Below, piece by piece: positions 9,857-21,582 of a stretch of 60,000 bases of DNA. Position numbers and translations under genes: made by a program. The first letter of the stretch is position 1. Each line of letters starts with the position of its first letter. The notes below the pieces were generated by a model that was not told where the DNA came from, did not search any database, and worked only from the letters and a program-made list of their open reading frames with translations. The stretch is from Membranipora membranacea (Eukaryota; Bryozoa; Gymnolaemata; Cheilostomatida; Membraniporidae), in assembly GCA_914767715.1 (NCBI GenBank), contig OU612074.1, forward strand, positions 23,734,062 to 23,794,061, given 5' to 3'.

Positions 9857-11495
9857 CTGTAATGAAAGTTATTAGATCTGTCAGTATGTACCCAGTATGA
9901 GCAGCAAAGCAGAAGATAATACAACAGTGCACCAATCTAATAGCAAAGTACATATGCAGGTACTGATCTTACTTTTGCAGGATAGGTGGTATTTAGTGAC
10001 AATAAAACACATAATAAATAAATAAAGAAATAACAAATATGATGGAAAAAAGCTAATGTATAATAACGTCAACTTGCAGTTCTTGAGACTGCAGCTATTA
10101 TAAAGATCTATGTGATCTCAAACTGAGTTAAGAATTGGGTAATATATGATTAGATCATAACTTTGCATTGTCATATACTTCGCATGGGCTATTCTTTCTT
10201 TGGGGAATCACAGAACCATCGTTCTGGCCAAAAAAACAAGAGTGATTTTTGGTGTTGATCAAAATTCAATCTACATAACATTTCTATCTCATTTAAATTA
10301 ATATCTAGTGACCTTGAGGTCAGGTTATATATGGTTTAGTGGTTGTCTGCTCTGCAACTGTTATCAGGTCCAATCACAGCTGTATTGAGGATGACCCATA
10401 GGAAGAGAGCCAAGGTTTGGTGCTTTCTTATCCGCTTGATGACTCTATATCACCTATCATATTAAATTAATTAGATACTGTGTAACACCCGACTGAGGCT
10501 GTTATGGTTCAGGTCATGTGATACAGGAGGCAGCAGCGGAAAATTTTGAGAGTGAACATCTTGATACGACTATGAATCAGTTTAAACTTGATATTCAGCT
10601 CTGTAGTGAATAATATTCTGTTCCAAAGAGCTGATTTCCTTACTGGCTATTCATTTAACATTTATAAATGGGTTGCCAGGGTTGTCTGTAACTTTAACAA
10701 GCACTATTTTATACCCGTCCTTTTAGCAGAATAATAATAAAAAAAAACTCAGCTAACATACCAGTAACCAATTCCATGTTGCCAATCCAACAAAAGAAAT
10801 ATTCTGTCGATCAATACCACTCATGCGTTTACCATCAGCCAAAAATCTTTATTTAGTAACTTCATTTATGCCAAACCAGTACAGTCTGTCCGCCCAACTA
10901 TTATGAAAATTGGCACACCTCCGCGAGATAGCTTCAATCTATGTATGTATGTATGTATATGATGCTCAAATAATGGTGTGGGAGAGAAGTTATTCATCAG
11001 TTGAAATGAAGCAACATGTTGTAGGTTTAAGTCCCTGGCCAATTTATGAGATACAAAAATGATTGGCTTCCATAGACTTTACCTTTAGGTCTATTTTTGA
11101 TACACAGCTTTCTAAGTATCCCTCGGAATATCCTCTCGGAAAAGATTGTATACACAAAAGGAGCCTAAGGGTCTTCAAATTATTTTGGTTGATTGATTAT
11201 AGCTTGTAATTATACAACAAAATTTACCAAAAGCCATGAGGATCATTACACATTGGTAAGCTTAATTTTGTAGAGTGATTTGTCAATAACCTTCAAATTG
11301 CGTAGTGACAAGATCACTTGTGGAGAAATGTCTAGTCTCCACAATTCAGGTTCTGTCCATTGGTCTGTTATATATTTGGTTATGCTATAAAATCCCACAG
11401 CGTTCATTGATCGGGACGGAAAACTACTGATTTAAACTCGTGAGAAAGAGGCTAGAAAGACATGGAGATATCTAAAACTTGGGTGACGAATATTT
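9857..11495 (-). repeat. Intron unit between L1 and L2
   Basis: Core unit intron: 1 kb shared by nearly all units, a TATG microsatellite at about 10939-10959, then a 500 bp block ending TGGGTGACGAATATT. At 11496 it joins abruptly to the start of the next unit (TCGTTGTATGACAGG). Confidence 0.8.
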
Positions 11496-11608
11496 CGTTG
11501 TATGACAGGGAGGAATTTTGAGTGTTGATGTAAATCAACATGATAATCTGAGAGGGGGGGAGGGGTGGACTTTCTCGACTATCATTGAGATACCAATTGT
11601 GAAAAAAA

Positions 11609-11737
11609 TATTCTGTTCCAAAGAGCTGATTTCCTTACTGGCTATTCATTTAACATTTATAAATGGGTTGCCAGGGTTGTCTGCTTCTTTAACAAGCATT
11701 ATTTTATACCCGTCCTTTTAACAGAATAATAATAAAA
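11609..11737 (-). repeat. Misplaced copy of unit-internal sequence
   Basis: A 129 bp piece (TTCTGTTCCAAAGAGCTG to CAGAATAATAATAAA) that normally lies about 1 kb away in the unit sits here in the lead-in. It is followed by a repeat of ATTGAGATACCAATTGTG, which therefore occurs on both sides. This looks like a templated insertion. Confidence 0.75.
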
Positions 11738-11895
11738 ATTGAGATACCAATTGTGAAAAAAAAAACATTTTCACCTTAATACTACCCGATAAAGAACTTA
11801 ATTAATCAATCAGATGGGTGCAGTTCTTATGAGTAAAATAAAGGATTAATTTAGTTACAATAACAGTGTTTTGAAAACAACTATACTGTACTTAC

Positions 11896-12036
11896 CTCCC
11901 AGGTATCTCTGTTAGATCACAATCTCTCAGAATTAGCTTTTTGAGACACTTCAGATCTCCTATCCGGCTGGGTAAGGTATGAAGGTTCTTATTTCCATTT
12001 AAGTACAGCTCCTCTAGGGTGGTAAGTGATCCAATA
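11896..12036 (-). CDS. LRR exon L2
   Basis: Repeat A LEELYLNGNKNLHTLPSR, repeat B LKKLILRDCDLTEIPG. Variable residues are Y-N-G and I-RD. The repeat-B cassette is identical to that of L7, 20 kb away, while the repeat-A cassette equals that of L3. The last full codon is Gly (GGG) where all others have Glu. Splice sites match the array standard. Confidence 0.93.
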
Positions 12037-13927
12037 CTGTAATGAAAGTTATTAGATCTGTCAGTATGTACCCAGTTTTAAAGGAGCAGCAAAGCAGAAG
12101 ATAATACAACAGTGCACCAATCTAATAGCAAAGTACATATGCAGGTACTGATCTTACTTTTGCAGGATAGGTGGTATTCAGTGACAATAAAACACATAAT
12201 AAATAAATAAAGAAATAACAAATATGATGGAAAAATGCTAATGTATAATAACGTCAACTTGCAGTTCTTGAGACTGCAGCTATTATAAAGATCTATGTGA
12301 TCTCAAACTGAGTTAAGAGTTGGGTAAAATATGATTAGATCATAACTTTGCATTGTCATATACTTCGCATGGGCTATTCTTTCTTTGGGGAATCACAGAA
12401 CCATTGTTCTGGCCAAAAAAACAGGAGCGATTTTTGGTGTGGATCAAAATTCAATCTACATAACATTTCTATCTCATTTAAATTAATATCTAGTGACCTT
12501 GATGTCAGGTTATATATGGTTTAGTGGTTGTCTGCTCTGCAACTGTTATCAGGTCCAATCACAGCTGTATTGAGGATGACCCATAGGAAGAGAGCCAAGG
12601 TTTGGTGCTTTCTTATCCGCTTGATGACTCTATATCACCTATCATATTAAATTAATTAGATACTGTGTAACACCCGACTGAGGCTGTTATGGCTCAGGTC
12701 ATGTGATACAGGAGGCAGCAGCGGAAAATTTTGAGAGTGAACATCTTGATACGACTATGAATCAGTTTAAACTTGATATTCAGCTCTGTAGTGAACGATA
12801 TTCTGTTCCAAAGAGCTGATTTCCTTACTGGCTATTCATTTAACATTTATAAATGGGTTGCCAGGGTTGTCTGCTACTTTAACAAGCATTAATTTATACC
12901 CGTCCTTTTAACAGAATAATAATAAAAAAAAAACTCAGCTAACATACCAGTAACCAATTCCATGTTGCCAATCCAACAAAAGAAATATTCTGTCGATCAA
13001 TACCACTCATGCGTTTACCATCAGCCAAAAATCTTTATTTAGTAACTTCATTTATGCCAAACCAGTACAGTCTGTCCTCCCAGCTATTTTGAAAATTGGC
13101 ACACATCCGCGAGATAGCTTCAATCTATGTATGTATGTATGTATATGATGCTCAAATAATGGTGTGGGAGAGAAGTTATTCATCAGTTGAAATGAAGCAA
13201 CATGTTGTAGGTTTAAGTCCCTGGCCAATTTATGAGATACAAAAATGATTGGCTTCCATAGACTTTACCTTTAGGTCTATTTTTGATACACAGCTTTCTA
13301 AGTATCCCTCGGAATATCCTCTCGGAAAAGATTGTATACACAAAAGGAGCCTAAGGGTCTTCAAATTATTTTGGTTGATTGATTATAGCTTGTAATTATA
13401 CAACAAAATTTACCAAAAGCCATGAGGATCATTACACATTGGTAAGCTTAATTTTGTAGAGTGATTTGTCAATAACCTTCAAATTGCGTAGTGACAAGAT
13501 CACTTGTGGAGAAATGTCTAGTCTCCACAATTCAGGTTCTGTCCATTGGTCTGTTATATATTTGGTTATGCTATAAAATCCCACAGCGTTCATTGATCGG
13601 GACGGAAAACTACTGATTTAAACTCGTGAGAAAGAGGCTAGAAAGACATGGAGATATCTAAAACTTGGGTGACGAATATTTCGTTGTATGACAGGGAGGA
13701 ATTTTGAGTGTTGATGTAAATCAACATGATAATCTGAGGGGGGGGAGGGGGTGGACTTTCTCGACTATCATTGAGATACCAATTGTGAAAAAAAAAACAT
13801 TTTCACCTTAATACTACCCGATAAAGAACTTAATTAATCAATCAGATGGGTGCAGTTCTTATGAGTAAAATAAAGGATTAATTTAGTTACAATAACAGTG
13901 TTTTGAAAACAACTATACTGTACTTAC

Positions 13928-14068
13928 CTCTCAGGTATCTCTGTTAGATCACAATCATGCAGACCTAGCTTTTTGAGACACTTCAGATCCCCTATCCGGC
14001 TGGGTAAGGTATGAAGGTTCTTATTTCCATTTAAGTACAGCTCCTCTAGGGTGGTAAGTGATCCAATA
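13928..14068 (-). CDS. LRR exon L3
   Basis: Repeat A has Y-N-G, as in L2; repeat B has G-HD (LKKLGLHDCDLTEIP). Over the 387 bp of intron directly upstream I find no difference from L2, yet five of twelve bases differ in the repeat-B cassette. This pair is the clearest demonstration of local variation. Confidence 0.93.
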
Positions 14069-15393
14069 CTGTAATGAAAGTTATTAGATCTGTCAGTATG
14101 TACCCAGTTTTAAAGGAGCAGCAAAGCAGAAGATAATACAACAGTGCACCAATCTAATAGCAAAGTACATATGCAGGTACTGATCTTACTTTTGCAGGAT
14201 AGGTGGTATTCAGTGACAATAAAACACATAATAAATAAATAAAGAAATAACAAATATGATGGAAAAATGCTAATGTATAATAACGTCAACTTGCAGTTCT
14301 TGAGACTGCAGCTATTATAAAGATCTATGTGATCTCAAACTGAGTTAAGAGTTGGGTAAAATATGATTAGATCATAACTTTGCATTGTCATATACTTCGC
14401 ATGGGCTATTCTTTCTTTGGGGAATCACAGAACCATTGTTCTGGCCAAAAAAACAAGAGTGATTTTTGCTGTTGATCAAAATTCAATCTACATAACATTT
14501 CTATCTCATTTAAATTAATATCTAGTGACCTTGAGGTCAGGTTATATATGGTTTAGTGGTTGTCTGCTCTGCAACTGTTATCAGGTCCAATCACAGCTGT
14601 ATTGAGGATGACCCATAGGAAGAGAGCCAAGGTTTGGTGCTTTCTTATCCGCTTGATGACTCTATATCACCTATCATATTAAATTAATTAGATACTGTGT
14701 AACACCCGACTGAGGCTGTTATGGCTCAGGTCATGTGATACAGGAGGCAGCAGCGGAAATTTTTAGAGTGAACATCTTGATACGACTGTGAATCAGTTTA
14801 AACTTGATATTCAGCTCTGTAGTGAATGAAGGCCTACATTATTCCTTACTTCTCTTCAAACTTACCATTACTCACTCTCCCCTATGTAACGAGGCAATTT
14901 TGTGTCAACTAAATTCATTCCCATGAATTTTGATGGCGGCATATTATAAACATTTCTGAATCTGAATTATTGTCATTACTTTCTAATGAATCAAGATTTC
15001 CTTTTTTACATTTCAAGAATTTAACAGTAGGGTCTAATGATCCGAAAACTTGTTAAACGAAAAGGAAAGATAGCCAATCAATTATATGCACCTAGAAGTT
15101 GCAAGGCAGTTATCTTTGGAGGAGCCATGTCCAAATCCCTTATCTCTGCTCTAAAAAGAAGCTGTGCACTTTGGATTTCTTATAACTGTATGATGTGATG
15201 ATGCTGTTTAATAACAATTTTTGTTGCCAACCAGTAATTGAATCAAACACCTCACTTGATGCCCTGTATATTGATTGCAGATCGTTTGAGTTACCTGAGC
15301 TTATTAGTTTATAATGTTGATTTTGTGTGTTTGATAATTGTGTAGATTTACATGTAGCAGACATTATTATGTAATGATTTTGAATTAACCTAG
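14069..15393 (-). repeat. Intron upstream of L3 with two deletion junctions
   Basis: Core unit sequence runs to about 14827, where it jumps to the block that elsewhere lies about 1.5 kb further on (AAGGCCTACATTATTCC). That block then ends at about 15393 and joins the LINE relic (CTACCATATGACAG). Compared with the long intron at 32318-37487, two internal segments are missing, including both foldback elements. Confidence 0.7.
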
Positions 15394-15894
15394 ATCTACC
15401 ATATGACAGTACACATTGGGCAAGTAAAACACTGGCTGCGTAATATAGACACATCAAAGTCAACATGTGCATCAGACTTTCCCTCATAAGTCTCAAAGTT
15501 TTGTTGTGAGGATTGGTGCATACCAATGTGGGATCTAAATAAACAAATGGACAGAAATGGTAGATGAAAAGAACTGTCACGCTGATCCTACCGCTTTCTT
15601 GGACATGTCAAAGGCTTTTGACAGAACGGAAAAAAATAGAAGTAATAGAGAAGCATGCATCAAGAAAAGTTGACAAGAATCTAATCTCCATTGTGCATGC
15701 TTCTTGGATGGCAGAGAGCGAAAAATAAGGTTAGGCAACTCCATCAGCCTAACCTTGAAAACGAAAAATGGAACACCTCAGGGCACTCTCCTAGGACCAA
15801 TTTTCTGGTTACTGTATATCGACTCACGGTCAACCAAGCACGGGACCATTGACAAATATGGGGATGACCTCATCAAAACACCCAAGGTCAGCAG
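15394..15894 (+). pseudogene. LINE reverse transcriptase remnant, copy 2, 5' part
   Basis: Same element as at 7635, with FLDMSKAFD-like and GTPQGTLLGPIFW blocks and YGDD. A stretch of 78 codons is open from 15704. The remnant is cut by the Ty3/gypsy insertion and resumes at 20773. Confidence 0.7.
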
Positions 15895-16120
15895 TGTTTA
15901 TTTTGTGTTTTGTTGGTTGTATATAAATCAAGCTGTTTGATTTGTTGTTGGAGCGTGTACATTTATTATGTGACCATTGTGTCAATGACTTATAAATGAC
16001 TGTATATCAGCTGTACATCAACTGATTATAATTATGATGGCATGCCTTATTTATACTATCGGCAGCATACTAAATGAGCACGTGACTTAATTAGTGGTCA
16101 CTGCATATGAGGACACAACA
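15895..16120 (-). repeat. 3' LTR of the Ty3/gypsy element
   Basis: 226 bp, TG...CA ends, same sequence as 20547-20772. In element orientation it follows the polypurine tract. Confidence 0.92.
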
Positions 16121-16442
16121 TCCCTCTTTTCCTCATTAAACTTGAATGAGTAATTATCTGAAAACTTTACATACAAAAAGCGAGCATAAAATATTACAGC
16201 AACATAAATGTCTTATTTATAAAATTTGTCAGCAATAATATATTTTAGTATGTAAATGATATGTCAATGGAATCTCTTTATAGTGTAGAGATGTTCAGAG
16301 TCAATTGCGGCCAGCAGCTACCGTGCCATCCTTGCCTCAAAAAAAAACCATAATCTATCTATGGGAAAATAGAGAACAAGCACCACTGATATTCGCGTTG
16401 TCAGTGGGGGTAGGATTTGCCTTGGCATGAAACCGCAGGAGT

Positions 16443-17396
16443 TCACTCTCCTTTCGACTCTGTTGTGCTGCAGTGCATCGGGCACTTTTGACATGACGTA
16501 TTAGGCTGAGTTCCTTGATAATACGTGTAGCAGAAGTCGTAGTAATCCTTGAGACTGCTTAGATAGTTAGTGTATCTGTCTGGAGTGTTCTTATGGCGTG
16601 GCGATCTTCTGACACTATTTTCCCTCTTTTCTTCCTCTGCGGTGTCTACGATACCGGCATCTACAAAAGAAGAGTGTATGATTTCATGGGTTCTCTTGTA
16701 GGGTCTCAGATGGGAACTGTTACGGACATATTTTCGTCCATCTGAGGATCGTACAGTTACTTGTGACCCATTTTTGTTCACTACTACATAAATATCATTG
16801 TAATAGCGGGTGTCAGTTTTTTGTGAAATTTGATCTCTGATGAGTAAAACTTCATCACCGATAGAAATACTAGAGTTTGCAGCCTTGCGCTTACGGTCAG
16901 TGTATTCTTTTACTTTAGCCTTATATTCAGCGTCATGCTGTCTGACCTGAATATCATCTAACTTACTATCATTATCATACATGGGTAATTTGGTACGCAG
17001 CTTACGACCAAATAATAATTCTGCTGGACTCTTACCAGTCGCAGGATGGGGTGTATTTCTATAAGAAAATAAATACTTGTGGAGTTCACTCCCCCAATCT
17101 TTTCCTGTAGTCACGGCTATTTGAAGCCTTTTCTTTATGGACTTCATCGATGATTCAACAAGACCATTACCTTGAGGCCACTTAGGTGTACCCCTGCTGT
17201 GTTTAATTGCCAAATTCTCACAGAATTTCCTAAAATCCTCTGAGATGAAAGCTGGTCCTGAATCACTTTTCAAGTACTGTGGGATTCCATGAGTTTGAAA
17301 AACTTCATCTAATGCCTTTAGTGTGGTTGCAGCACTGGTCGATTTCACCGGAATGCACTCAAAATACCTACTATAATAGTCAATAACAACAAGCAA
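16443..17396 (-). pseudogene. Integrase core fragment of the Ty3/gypsy element
   Basis: This frame carries the D,D(35)E catalytic triad: LVVIDYYSR (first Asp), KSDSGPAF (second Asp) and QGNGLVESSMK (Glu, 35 residues after the second Asp). A C-terminal region resembling the GPY/F-type end follows (EVLLIRDQISQKT and the DGRKYVRNSSHLRPY strand). There is no ATG: the frame simply opens just after the gag-pol stop, one base out of register. The N-terminal HHCC zinc-binding domain is absent. Without it and without fusion to pol the product is unlikely to work. Confidence 0.85.
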
Positions 17397-17403
17397 GTAC
17401 TGG

Positions 17404-20289
17404 CTAGAATGACCAAATGTCGTCTAAAGAAATTTTCTCTATCTCTTTAGCTGTCATAGCTCTAGGTACAGAATTTAAAGCTACAAATCTAACATATGCT
17501 TCAGCCTTGTTTGCGAGAGACAAATCACAAACTTTACTTGCTGAGAGCCTTGAGAGAGGGTCTGCTACGTTTTTGCTACCTGGCCAATAAACTACAGTGT
17601 AATCATATGGCATAAGACGTAACACCCAGCGTTCAATCCTAGCACATGGTTTTGAACGCGGACCATAAATAACCTTCAGTGGCTCATGGTCTGTAACCAA
17701 ATCGAACTTATTGCCTATCAAATATGGCTTGAATCTTTCACATGCCCACACCAAACTTAGAGCTTCCCTTTCAGTCTGATGGTATCTAGATTCAACATCA
17801 CTCAAACTTCTCGATGCATAGCTAATAACCCGTGGTCCATCCTCCTGATCCTGGATAAGAACAGCACCTAAACCAAAAGGACTTGCATCAGCTACCACCT
17901 TAGTCGGATATTTGAGATCAAAATAACCTAAAGTCTCACTACTGGCTAGACTTTTCTTCACTTTCTCAAACGCTACTATCTGCTCCTGGTTGAGAACAAA
18001 TTTTTCTTTGACACCTTTCTGCTTGCCATCTGCTGGCTGCTTTTTCAGTCTGCGCAGTGGTTCTGTCTTGGTCGAGAAATCTGGTATGAACTTGCTACAA
18101 TAATTAGCTAATCCTAAGAAAGAACGCAACTCCTCTATGCATGTTGGTTCCTTAGCGTTTACTATAGCATCAACTTTACCAGCCATCGGATCGATGCCCT
18201 TTGCTGATAGTTTATGACCTACAAATTCTAACTCATCAACACCAAATGTACACTTCTGCCTGTTGAGTGTCAATCCTGCTGCTTTGAGCCTGTCCAGAAC
18301 CTGTATCAATCTAGCATCATGCTCAGCTCTGTCTGAGCCATGTATAATAATATCATCAGCGAGGTTTGCTACACCTGGAATGCCTTGAATCAATCTATGA
18401 ATCTCTGCATAAAATTTCTCTGGAGCCATAGAGCAACCATAAAATAACCTCTTATATCGGTATAAGCCAATGTGACAACTGAATGTTGTGATATCCCTTG
18501 AATCGGGATGCAGCGCAAATTGCGTGAAACCTTCCTTCATGTCTAACTTGCTGAAAACCTTGCTGCCATTCATATCCTGTAATAAATCATCAACAGTCGG
18601 CATGGGATGTCTTTCCCTAATAATTGCCTGGTTTGCCCTACGCATATCAACACATAGCCTAATATCACCATTAGCCTTAGGTACAGAAATCAAAGGTGAA
18701 ATCCACTGTGTAGGCTTTGCTACTACCTCTATGATATCTGATTTAACTAGCTGTTCTAGTTTAGCCTCTACTTTACTCCTCAGTGCGAATGGAACGCGAT
18801 TATATGGTTGACACACTGGAGCTACATTAGGATCTATTCCTATTTTTATATCTGGGCCTTTGAATTTACCTACGCCTGAAAATAAATTCTTATAGTTATC
18901 TAGCAGACTACCGTAATTACTGACATTACTGGTATTAGAATCTAAGCTATTTACTCCTACGTTGTAGCCTATTTTGATTAGTTTTAGTGCGTGAGATGTA
19001 TCATTACTCAACAACGACGTCTGATCCCTATCATTAATAATTATGATTTCAGCTGTTGCCCGCTGATTTCCTGCTTCTAGTTCCGCATTGAAGCATCCGA
19101 ACAAGTCTAAGGGCTTATCAGCAGTATACGGAAACAGTTCCAGGTCTGTTGGCTCTACTTTGGCTCTAAGACCTCTTGACACAAGTAAATCAAATGTGTC
19201 TTTACTAATCACGTTGCTCTGTGAGCCAGAATCTACAAGCACATCAAGCGGAATGTTTCCTACTCTGATTTCAAGCTTGTCTAGATTAAACTTCGGCCTG
19301 ATAGCTTTGCACTGAAATGCTGCCTGACCTAGATCAGCATTTTGACTACCAGCTGACAATATAGAATGCACCTTTTTCTTAGGTTCAACACTCCTACACG
19401 CAATAGCAAAATGACCTATTTTTGAGCATTTATTACATTGCTTATCCTTAGCTGGGCAGTTAGTATCACTACCGCTATGCTTGGAAGAACCACACCTATA
19501 GCATGATTCAGCTGACTTACGATTCGATGTACCTCTGTAGGATTTACCACCATTGGAGTTTTCATATCTGGGTTTTGGCTTGCCGCCACTATTTCCATGC
19601 CTAACAAATGAGCCTAATCGGTTGACACCACCTGTTGCATTGGGAAATTCATGAGCATTACTTTTAGCATGAGCACTAGCACCAGGGTTTTGACCATTTC
19701 TCATTTCCCTATTTTGCATTTCCACCGCTTCATGTGATGCTGAAATACTCATTAGCTTTGCTAGGTCAAGAGATGCCCCTGCTTCTAAGAACTTTTTTCT
19801 AAGAGCATCGTAATAGCAGCCTGAAACAATCTGATCAACTATCGAGTCATTAACATCAACGTACTCACAGCCTACCGATCCTTTTCTAAGTCTACCTACA
19901 TATTGGGCTATCGTCTCACCTGCAGTCTGACGCATTTGCCTAAACACATGACGCATGAACCTTTTATTTGGTTTTACCAAAAAATGCGCGTTCAAGACTT
20001 GAATTGTGCCATCATAATCATCGGGCTGACATTTTTCAGTAACCTCCTCGATTGAATCGTTATGATTCTTAAGCACCTCCCGAACACGTGGTCCACCACA
20101 GAACAACAACAATGCCTGGCGTTGTCTCCTAAGCGATGTTTCCTTAGCGGAAGCTCCACTGGGGTTGAACAAACCCTTACAATCAGCATAGCAATCGAAC
20201 TCCTCGATCCATGCCAACCACGCTGTAGCTACTACACTTGCCTCACCTTCTACCTCAAAATTACCTGGGCGTCCTATATCTAGACTCAT
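17404..20289 (-). CDS. Gag-pol polyprotein (Ty3/gypsy), truncated after RNase H
   Basis: A 961-residue ORF from an ATG. Residues 1-215 are the Gag capsid-like region. Two zinc knuckles follow (a CxxC type at about 263-278 and a regular CCHC at 285-298). Aspartic protease has DSGS at 353-356. Reverse transcriptase spans about 490-710, with LDMKEG at 582 and LADD (usual YxDD) at 643-646. RNase H lies at about 790-910, with ADAS and TDHEP. The ORF stops at SLDDIWSF, just where the integrase zinc-binding region would begin. Gag and Pol share one frame, with no separate gag stop. The single-ORF design resembles metazoan gypsy elements of the mag/K02A2.6-like type (family-level knowledge). Confidence 0.93.
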   Translation of the reverse strand: MSLDIGRPGNFEVEGEASVVATAWLAWIEEFDCYADCKGLFNPSGASAKETSLRRQRQALLLFCGGPRVREVLKNHNDSIEEVTEKCQPDDYDGTIQVLNAHFLVKPNKRFMRHVFRQMRQTAGETIAQYVGRLRKGSVGCEYVDVNDSIVDQIVSGCYYDALRKKFLEAGASLDLAKLMSISASHEAVEMQNREMRNGQNPGASAHAKSNAHEFPNATGGVNRLGSFVRHGNSGGKPKPRYENSNGGKSYRGTSNRKSAESCYRCGSSKHSGSDTNCPAKDKQCNKCSKIGHFAIACRSVEPKKKVHSILSAGSQNADLGQAAFQCKAIRPKFNLDKLEIRVGNIPLDVLVDSGSQSNVISKDTFDLLVSRGLRAKVEPTDLELFPYTADKPLDLFGCFNAELEAGNQRATAEIIIINDRDQTSLLSNDTSHALKLIKIGYNVGVNSLDSNTSNVSNYGSLLDNYKNLFSGVGKFKGPDIKIGIDPNVAPVCQPYNRVPFALRSKVEAKLEQLVKSDIIEVVAKPTQWISPLISVPKANGDIRLCVDMRRANQAIIRERHPMPTVDDLLQDMNGSKVFSKLDMKEGFTQFALHPDSRDITTFSCHIGLYRYKRLFYGCSMAPEKFYAEIHRLIQGIPGVANLADDIIIHGSDRAEHDARLIQVLDRLKAAGLTLNRQKCTFGVDELEFVGHKLSAKGIDPMAGKVDAIVNAKEPTCIEELRSFLGLANYCSKFIPDFSTKTEPLRRLKKQPADGKQKGVKEKFVLNQEQIVAFEKVKKSLASSETLGYFDLKYPTKVVADASPFGLGAVLIQDQEDGPRVISYASRSLSDVESRYHQTEREALSLVWACERFKPYLIGNKFDLVTDHEPLKVIYGPRSKPCARIERWVLRLMPYDYTVVYWPGSKNVADPLSRLSASKVCDLSLANKAEAYVRFVALNSVPRAMTAKEIEKISLDDIWSF

Positions 20290-20546
20290 CTTTTATGATC
20301 TGATATGCGCTATTCAGTGAAAATTTTCTAATGGGTAAAGGTTTACATTTAGTACTACAAGTAATCGGAAATCAACTTATCTTATTCTGATAGTCTTTTC
20401 TGTCTCCGTCACTGTCATGGGCTTCTGTTCTTCGCTTAGTCTGTGTCTGTGTTTGGCTGCGTACCGTCTGTTTATGGATCTATCACCCTCTTTGGCATAG
20501 TCTCCTTCTCCACCTCAATCTTTCCGAGTTTTATCCTCGTCGCCAA

Positions 20547-20772
20547 TGTTTATTTTGTGTTTTGTTGGTTGTATATAAATCAAGCTGTTTGATTTGTTGT
20601 TGGAGCGTGTACATTTATTATGTGACCATTGTGTCAATGACTTATAAATGACTGTATATCAGCTGTACATCAACTGATTATAATTATGATGGCATGCCTT
20701 ATTTATACTATCGGCAGCATACTAAATGAGCACGTGACTTAATTAGTGGTCACTGCATATGAGGACACAACA
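20547..20772 (-). repeat. 5' LTR of the Ty3/gypsy element
   Basis: Copy of 15895-16120 with no difference seen. It holds the promoter in element orientation; TATAAAT-like motifs occur, but no specific start is claimed. Confidence 0.92.
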
Positions 20773-21055
20773 AGCAGTGCTGCTAGGGACTATAGATGAC
20801 ATTACCAACTGGTGTGATAACCACAATATGCCAGCCATCGCGATCGCACATCATAGATCAGACTGAATTTCTGATCTGACGTAGAGAAAAGCGCCATACT
20901 GGTGGAATCTAGGGTGCCTGGTGACACAATGCCTATACAAAGGATATAATTGAAAATAATTCCCAGTGGAAGTAAGCTTCCATGAAGATGCGGTAGATCA
21001 GCTATCAATTTCGAGACTTGCGTTTTCAGACAAAGAACGCAAACAAGCAATAAAA
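20773..21055 (+). pseudogene. LINE reverse transcriptase remnant, copy 2, 3' part
   Basis: Continues the remnant broken at 15894 (GCTGCTAGGGACTATAG onward, reading ITNWCDNHNMP). Removing the retrotransposon and one AGCAG restores the arrangement seen at 8210-8480. Confidence 0.7.
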
Positions 21056-21582
21056 AGAGTAGTATAAGTGCTAAACTGAGAGGAGTAAGTGATCAGCTCC
21101 TTGGGTACTCAGGATATTAGGTTGAGTTGGGATTGTGGCTCCAATACCCGCAAAAACGATCACTCCAAAGGTGTCCTATGAAGATTTTCAGGCAAAAACA
21201 AAACGAAAATAGTAATTTTGAAGCCATTTGTTGATGGTCATAAGGGGACGTTGTAGCGAACTTTAGATAGAACAGTTAAAACATCATATCATTTAAACAA
21301 GGGATGGGACTTAAACTGCGTTTTTTAACAAAGTAGATTTTTTTGTGACAGGGAGGAATTTTGAGTGTTGATGTAAATCAACATGATAATCTGAGGGGGG
21401 GAGGGGGTGGACTTTCTCGACTATCATTTAGATACCAATTGTGAAAAAAAAACATTTTCACCTTAATACTACCCGATAAACAACTTAATTAATCAATCAG
21501 ATGGGTGCAGTTCTTATGAGTAAAATAAAGGATTAATTTAGTTACAATAACAGTGTTTTGAAAACAACTATACTGTACTTAC
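21056..21582 (-). repeat. Array-unit lead-in before L4
   Basis: Conserved flank with the G-rich run at about 21394-21409 and the AT-rich run before the donor of L4. Confidence 0.7.

Larger units (their letters stand above)
11496..13680 (-). repeat. Tandem array unit containing L2
   Basis: Runs from TCGTTGTATGACAGG to the next identical junction at 13681. It is 2185 bp, about 150 bp longer than the basic unit because of the extra piece at 11609-11737. Confidence 0.85.
15895..20772 (-). mobile_element. Ty3/gypsy LTR retrotransposon, young but internally deleted
   Basis: The 4878 bp element is flanked by two LTRs that look identical base for base and by the target duplication AGCAG (15890-15894 and 20773-20777). 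On the minus strand it has LTR, a primer-binding site starting TGGCGACGAGGAT right after the 5' LTR, gag-pol, an integrase fragment, a polypurine tract GAGGAAAAGAGGGA, and LTR. Identical LTRs mean a recent insertion. Pol lacks the region between RNase H and the integrase core and shifts frame there, so this copy cannot supply a full integrase. It presumably moved with proteins from an intact relative. Confidence 0.92.

Noticed and set aside
10935-10960. TATG microsatellite in each unit as a regulatory repeat
   Set aside because: Copy number varies from about three to five among units in the usual microsatellite way; nothing links it to function.
16443-17396. An independent integrase gene starting at its own codon
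   Set aside because: There is no ATG, and the frame starts at a deletion/frameshift joint just after the gag-pol stop inside one element.
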